DNA from: Candidatus Aminicenantota bacterium
Lineage (GTDB): Bacteria; Acidobacteriota; Aminicenantia; UBA2199
Length of the DNA: 64,000 nt
Direction of reading: 5' to 3'
Assembly: GCA_026393835.1 (NCBI GenBank)
Contig: JAPKZK010000061.1
Coordinates: 1 to 64,000, forward strand
Notes under the pieces: generated by a model
Databases searched by the model: none
Told to the model about the DNA's origin: nothing
What the model saw: the letters and a program-made list of their open reading frames with translations, nothing else
Shown here: positions 61,301-64,000 of the stretch, in pieces
Layout of the letters: every line of letters begins with the position of its first letter
Numbering within the stretch: the stretch's first letter is position 1
Translations under genes and position numbers: made by a program

Positions 61301-64000
61301 AGTGTTGTCATTAGTCATTCGTCATTAGCCGTCAGTAGTTCTAAAAATCTCACCAATGACCAATGTCCAATGACTACTATTGTCCGTTTATACAAAACCG
61401 GTGACCTTGCCCGTTGGCTGACCGATGGGAATATCGAATTCCTGGGCAGAATCGATCAGCAAGTTAAAATCCGGGGATTCCGGATCGAGTTGGGAGAAAT
61501 CGAAGGCAGGCTTATGTTGAATGAGGGAATTGGAAATGCCGTCGTGGTTGCAAAATCGAATGAAAACGGGGATAAATATCTTTGCGCGTATATCACCCCA
61601 TCCGGTAATCTCGGTAAGCATCTCTCCACACAGGCATTAAGAACATTCCTCTCCGCGGCGCTCCCCGAATACATGGTCCCCGGCTATTTTGTATTTTTGG
61701 AAACGCTTCCTTTGACCCCAAGTGGGAAAGTAGACAGGAAAGTCTTACCTGCTCCGGCTATCGGAGGAGAAGGAGCGGATTTTATTGCACCTGTGAATGA
61801 AATTGAGAAGAAACTGGTTCAAATTTGGGCCGGTGTACTGGGTTTGCCTATCGATAAAATTAGTACCGGCTCCAATTTCTTCGAACTCGGGGGGCACTCC
61901 CTGAGAGCGATTAAGGTTATTGCCGAAATCCATAAAAAATTAAGCGTCAAAATTTCATTGTCCGAATTGTTCAAGTTGTCAACCATCAAGGCGATATCCG
62001 AGTTTACCCGGGGAGCGAAGAGAGATATCTACAAACCCATCCATCCATCGGAGCAAAAGGAATACTATCCCCTTACTTCCGCCCAGAAACGAATGTATAT
62101 CGTGGAACAAATTACAAAAGATTTGAGTTACAACATGCCTACAGTGGCCAGGCTTGAGGGGATTGTCGATAAAGATAAACTGGAGTGGGCTTTCTTGAAA
62201 TTGATTGAACGGCATGAGGGGTTCAGGACAAGTTTTGAAATCATAGAGGATAAGCTTGTACAGGTTGTCCATCCGATGAGCCGGATTTCCTTTAATATCG
62301 ACTTCCATGAAACGGATGAAGCCGGGGCGCGGGAACGGGTCAATCATTTCATCCGCTTGTTCGATATGGGGAAAGCCCCGCTGCTGAGAGTCCAATTGAT
62401 TAAAGTAGGTGAAACACACTATGTGTTCATGATGGACATGCATCATATCATCAACGATGGAATTTCAACCGCAATAATGTTCGAAGAGCTTGGTCGTTTG
62501 CTTTCTAACGAACAATTGCCGGAGATGAAATTACAGTACAAAGATTATTCCGAATGGCAGAATGGCGAAGATCAACTCCTCGCAGTGAAAAAACAGGAAG
62601 ACTTCTGGTTAAATGAACTCGGTGGAGAACTTCCTGTATTAAATCTTCCCCTCGATTTTCCCAGGCCCACTGTGCAGAATTTCGAAGCCGATGTCGTCGA
62701 TTTTCTAATAGACGGTGAAGAAACCGCTCGATTGAGTAAAATAGTCGTAGAAGAAAAAGCAACACTTTATATTGTACTACTTTCAATATTTAATATATTA
62801 TTAGCTAAACTTAGCGGGCAAGAGGATATTTTGCTCGGAACGCCACTGGGGGGACGCAGACACCCGGATCTTGATCGAATTATCGGTATGTTCGTGGATA
62901 CCCTGGTGCTCCGGAATTACCCATCGGGAGAAAAAACCTTCAGGGCTTTTTTAAACGAGGTCAAAGATCGAACGTTCAACGCTTTTGAAAATCAGCAGTT
63001 TGAATTCGACGAGTTGGTGAGTCGGTTAGGTGTGGAGCGAGACATCAGCCGGAATCCTATATTCGATGTAATGTTCCAGTGGGAAAATGCGGATGAGCGA
63101 GAATCCACGGGAACACAAAGCCGGGCGATCGATTTTACGGTTCTTCCCTATGCCGATTATGCGAACCTCCTGGCAAAATTCGACCTGGCTTTGTATGCAG
63201 AAAAAGGAAGGGATACGTTGAATTTAACGATTCGATATTGCCTCAAACTCTTTAAGAAAGAAACTATCGAAAGACTTTCAATTTATCTGGAAAAGATTGT
63301 CGCGGAGGTGGCCAAGAACCCGGGCGTAAAATTGTCTGAAATAGAAATATTACCGCGAGATGAGAAAAAGCGCATACTGCTTGAGTTTAATAACACAGGA
63401 CATGAGTATCCGAAGGATAAAACAATCCACCAATTATTTACAGCGCAGGTTGAACGGGCGCCGGACAATATGGCCGTGGTCCTCCCATCCATCGATCAAA
63501 TTACATACCGGGAATTGGAAAAGAAATCCAATGGGTTGGCCGCCCTGCTAAGAGAAAATGGCGTGGAACCGGGAACTATTGTTGGAATATTGGTAGGCCG
63601 GTCTATAGAAATGGTAATAGGGTTATTGGGGATATTAAAAGCCGGGGGGGGGTACTTGCCCTTGAATCCCAGGCAGCCCGAAGCCCGCACACAGTTTATG
63701 ATGAAAGACAGCGGAGCAAAGATATTATTGAAAAAATCCGAAATCCAAAATCCGAAATTCGAAACAAATTCAAATGAAACAAATACAAATACCCAAAACA
63801 AAAACCAATATTTCGGGGCCGTATCTGTTTTGGATTTTGAACATTTGAATTTTGATATTGTTTCGAATTTCGATATTCGTGCTTCGAATTTAAATCCTTT
63901 AAATCTCGCTTATCTCATTTACACATCAGGTTCCACCGGGAATCCCAAGGGGGCGCCTATCGCCCATTCTAATTTTTCACCCCTCGTGCATTGGGGATAC
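55391..64000 (+). CDS. P7: NRPS, C-A(Ser)-PCP-C-A(Ser)-PCP-C-A..., cut by the window edge
   Basis: Open frame of 2870 codons with no stop before the edge. I checked the frame at several distant points. C1 about 8-450 with HHIIMDG (H150), of the type that follows an E domain. A1 with FDVSVWEIS and code D-V-W-H-I-S-L-I-D, serine. PCP Ser1066 (DAGGDSIKI). C2 about 1125-1560 with HHSIMDG (H1276) and an atypical start (VYPMSDVEIGMVYHT). A2 with code D-V-W-H-F-S-L-V-D, serine as in EntF. PCP Ser2170 (LGGHSLRA). C3 about 2215-2650 with HHIINDG (H2351). The third A domain runs from about 2670 and is cut just after A3 (YTSGSTG). GGAG lies nine bases before the ATG. Each A domain has a repeat-like in-frame insertion in its A2-A3 loop. 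It would add two serines (or derivatives) and at least one more residue. Confidence 0.92.
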   Translation, partial: MDEKKEIEKIYSLSPMQQGMLFYWLIHKDADIGNDPYYRCSTFIIKGKLDIPLFEKSFNLLIRRYDVLRTIFVYEKIQKPKQVVLKKVQAVINFEDLSGLNMGAMELEQYLSGKKEEDKQIGFDLGLGLLLRVSIFKTAGDNYVLVWSYHHIIMDGWCLGILYSEVMSIYSGLRSGTQAILPPVHAYRDYIKWIESYDKEKSLEYWKDYLEGFEVKTGFPWGKGQGKDDKYVHGEFLFPIERSYTRSLARLSEEYQVTVGAVFQTLWGVLLQKLNNTDDVVYGTVVSGRPPEVEGIERMVGLFINTTPFRLHAGGESSFVDCLKEVHREDILKKMKEYIPLVEILDLSPLKRNLFDHIMVFQNYPIQDAVSKSESGSQLGFTVENVESVEQTNYNFFLTIAPAEVFLIKFVFNAWLYDRGDIEKMGSYFLELVKQVVETVGIRIKGISILPEKEKERLLYELNNINPGDTLGEGYRCDKSIHQLFAGQVERIPDNIAVIGISTSEIKNLRSGIQESSFQVTYRELDYQSGRLSCILREKGVEADTIAAIKIERSVEMIIGIMGILKAGGAYLPIDSNYPQERINYMIKDSNAKVLIRNKSEIRNPKFETNPNVQKINDQNKHIEDLTVLNFENLNLNSIKGCPRRGLSDFEFPVSDLNSANLAYVIYTSGTTGKPKGAAIEHRSLVNRLNWMQKKYPIDNNDTILQKTTFTFDVSVWEISWWSIVGAKLCLLDPGGEKDPQIITQTIEKHNVTTMHFVPSMLSVFLDYLKTSGHAKKLARLKYVIASGEALLPAHVRRFNELLKKENGAKLANLYGPTEATIDVSYFDCLEVSEIIPIGKPIDNIGLYILDKYLNIQPAEIPGELCISGIGLARGYLNRPELTAERFLSVPALFPATKKIYKTGDLARWLPNGNIEFLGRIDHQIKIRGFRVELEEIENRLANHPGIKEAVVLAREEREGDKYLCAYIVSGREYSSSELREYLLQELPDYMIPAYFVTLASIPLTSNGKVDRKNLPRPEKQSIGTGAEYTPPVSETEKKLVRIWQNILSMEKIGIKDNFFDAGGDSIKIIGAVNLINKEFNSNIKTAAVYANNTIEKIAALIDSPDNGVERGALKKIEQELDVLKQHVFNEMKDPGLVEDVYPMSDVEIGMVYHTIKNINSAVYHDQFVYQLKYPGFEVDLFKRAVKLLTEKHPILRTGFAIEDFEEPVQIVYKQISLPVNHYDISHLEKKKQENYLELFIQQDRQSPFNPSFPPLWRMMIFLLGNNNICILLIFHHSIMDGWSVASLMTELNNTYLKLKSAPTFVPQKLKSSYRDFVLEQLTEKKKIEVAEYWRSELEDYKRLDISGLTGGKSNQVTQSERNIGFDKLEKLREVSRNCGTQIKNLFFAVYLYMLNMLSFENDIVTGLVTNNRPACEDGDKIIGCFLNTPPFRIRIPGGIKWSQFIRMVDEKTVALKKFENISLFEIARIIGEKTGEQNPVFDTMYNYIDFYVYRQADRDGVEVKKDEWLAVGGYENTNAIFVFNASMTLGGLSVILSYSGETFDNNLEKRLWNYFDNILDKIISEPDGVIVKNDLIPGEEKRRLLEEFNDTGNQYPKEKTIHELFEEQVVRTPGNIALIEVGKTQDSRRLTYKELAEKSGNIAVYLRSSGVGPDNIVAIAMERSIEMIVGILGILKAGGAYLPIDPGSPQERIDYMLKDSGAKMLIQRAEERKSGRAEFAYSCFSPASTLPRFLASNSSNLAYVIYTSGSTGNPKGVLIEHHSVINRLNWMQRFYPLDEEDIILQKTPYTFDVSVWELFWWGFQGARLCLLAPGDEKNAEVIVQAIEKYRVTTMHFVPSMLNAFLEFLEETGEENKLSSLKRVFASGEALLPLQVTGFQNLLNGTSNTRLINLYGPTEATVDVTYYNCPPGESLRTVPIGKPIDNIKLYIVDRFLNLSTIGVAGELCISGVGLARGYLNRQELTAEKFKSVVISHSSLAVSSSKNLTNDQCPMTTIVRLYKTGDLARWLTDGNIEFLGRIDQQVKIRGFRIELGEIEGRLMLNEGIGNAVVVAKSNENGDKYLCAYITPSGNLGKHLSTQALRTFLSAALPEYMVPGYFVFLETLPLTPSGKVDRKVLPAPAIGGEGADFIAPVNEIEKKLVQIWAGVLGLPIDKISTGSNFFELGGHSLRAIKVIAEIHKKLSVKISLSELFKLSTIKAISEFTRGAKRDIYKPIHPSEQKEYYPLTSAQKRMYIVEQITKDLSYNMPTVARLEGIVDKDKLEWAFLKLIERHEGFRTSFEIIEDKLVQVVHPMSRISFNIDFHETDEAGARERVNHFIRLFDMGKAPLLRVQLIKVGETHYVFMMDMHHIINDGISTAIMFEELGRLLSNEQLPEMKLQYKDYSEWQNGEDQLLAVKKQEDFWLNELGGELPVLNLPLDFPRPTVQNFEADVVDFLIDGEETARLSKIVVEEKATLYIVLLSIFNILLAKLSGQEDILLGTPLGGRRHPDLDRIIGMFVDTLVLRNYPSGEKTFRAFLNEVKDRTFNAFENQQFEFDELVSRLGVERDISRNPIFDVMFQWENADERESTGTQSRAIDFTVLPYADYANLLAKFDLALYAEKGRDTLNLTIRYCLKLFKKETIERLSIYLEKIVAEVAKNPGVKLSEIEILPRDEKKRILLEFNNTGHEYPKDKTIHQLFTAQVERAPDNMAVVLPSIDQITYRELEKKSNGLAALLRENGVEPGTIVGILVGRSIEMVIGLLGILKAGGGYLPLNPRQPEARTQFMMKDSGAKILLKKSEIQNPKFETNSNETNTNTQNKNQYFGAVSVLDFEHLNFDIVSNFDIRASNLNPLNLAYLIYTSGSTGNPKGAPIAHSNFSPLVHWGY
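57175..57370 (+). repeat. large in-frame palindromic repeat insertion in the P7 first A domain
   Basis: About 195 bases between A2 and A3. The left part has tandem TCCGAAATTCGAAA words ending in TCGAAACAAAT. The right part (57331-57360) has TTTCGGATTTCGAATTTCC, the opposite orientation. Between them is a GC hairpin, GCCCCCGCCGGGGGC (about 57314-57328). It encodes KSEIRNPKFETNPNVQ and onward. The same TCCGAAATTCGAAACAAAT occurs at the P7 third A domain. Confidence 0.8.
60510..60612 (+). repeat. in-frame GAGCGGAA-type palindromic repeat in the P7 second A domain (A2-A3)
   Basis: Tandem AGAGCGGAAG units on the left and tandem CTTCCTCGCTTCC units on the right face each other as inverted arms of about 25-30 bases. 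It encodes RAEERKSGRAEFAYSCFSP and onward. It is related to the insertion at 12648-12762 in P1. Confidence 0.75.
61299..61385 (+). repeat. in-frame GTCATTA-type palindromic repeat in the P7 second A domain (A6-A7)
   Basis: GTCATTAGTCATTCGTCATT on the left is opposed by CCAATGACCAATGTCCAATG on the right. It encodes a low-complexity VVISHSSLAVSSSKN and onward between LTAEKF and LYKTGDLARW, where other A domains are short. Confidence 0.75.
63728..63905 (+). repeat. in-frame palindromic repeat insertion in the P7 third A domain (A2-A3)
   Basis: The left side has TCCGAAATTCGAAACAAAT and AAACAAATACAAATACC. The right side has TTTTGGATTTTGAACATTTG and TTGTTTCGAATTTCGATATT, in inverted relation. It shares a 19-base word with the insertion at 57175-57370, so these are members of one repeat family. 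Confidence 0.75.

Noticed and set aside
55391-64000. Thioesterase or reductase release domain
   Set aside because: None of the synthases has a GxSxG thioesterase or a terminal reductase within the window. Release may be encoded beyond the right edge.

Overview
The window looks like the chromosome of a Gram-negative-type bacterium of moderate GC. A DsbD, an M48 metalloprotease with a lipobox and short palindromic repeats scattered through intergenic and coding DNA are all present. The very large NRPS/PKS genes and the repeats remind me of Candidatus Aminicenantes (Acidobacteriota relatives), but that is an impression with no marker gene behind it.

Layout. Positions 1-9400 hold ordinary genes: a HicB-like antitoxin without a visible toxin (-), dsbD (+), a DUF433/DUF5615 toxin-antitoxin pair (+), a TrkA-N protein with a C-terminal RyR domain (-), a POT-type peptide transporter with a large inserted region (-) and an M48 protease (-). 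Several have near-consensus sigma-70 promoters with 17-bp spacers. From 9448 to the right edge everything lies on the + strand. It reads as one hybrid NRPS-PKS gene cluster, about 54.5 kb of it visible, and the last gene runs off the window.

The cluster encodes an MDR-family oxidoreductase, then seven megasynthases. P1 is C-A-PCP-KS-AT-KR-DH-ER-ACP. P2 is KS-AT-ACP-Cy-A(Cys, with an inserted SagB-type oxidase)-PCP-Cy-A(Cys-like)-PCP. P3 is KS-AT-KR-ACP-C. P4 is half-C-A-PCP-E-C. P5 is half-C-A(Asn code)-PCP-C. P6 is half-C-A(Gly-like code)-PCP-E. P7 is C-A(Ser)-PCP-C-A(Ser)-PCP-C-A..., open at the edge. A FtsX/MacB-type permease lies between P2 and P3, and a B12-type radical SAM protein between P3 and P4. 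If read in gene order, the product would be a peptide-polyketide with a thiazole-thiazoline (or bithiazole) unit followed by a reduced polyketide unit and a peptide containing D-residue/Asn/Gly-like/Ser/Ser. No thioesterase, phosphopantetheinyl transferase or regulator is visible.

The most interesting signals are three. (1) P4, P5 and P6 each begin with only the C-terminal half of a condensation domain, and each follows a synthase that ends in a complete C domain plus a short acidic/hydrophobic tail. The radical SAM protein has a similar tail. This suggests a docking scheme different from the COM-type boundary at P6/P7. (2) Palindromic, repeat-like DNA of at least five kinds is inserted in frame in permissive loops of A and AT domains. 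(3) Several domains are unusual: an oxidase inside an A domain, KR placed before DH-ER, a degenerate AT in P3, and a Gly-like A domain followed by an epimerase.
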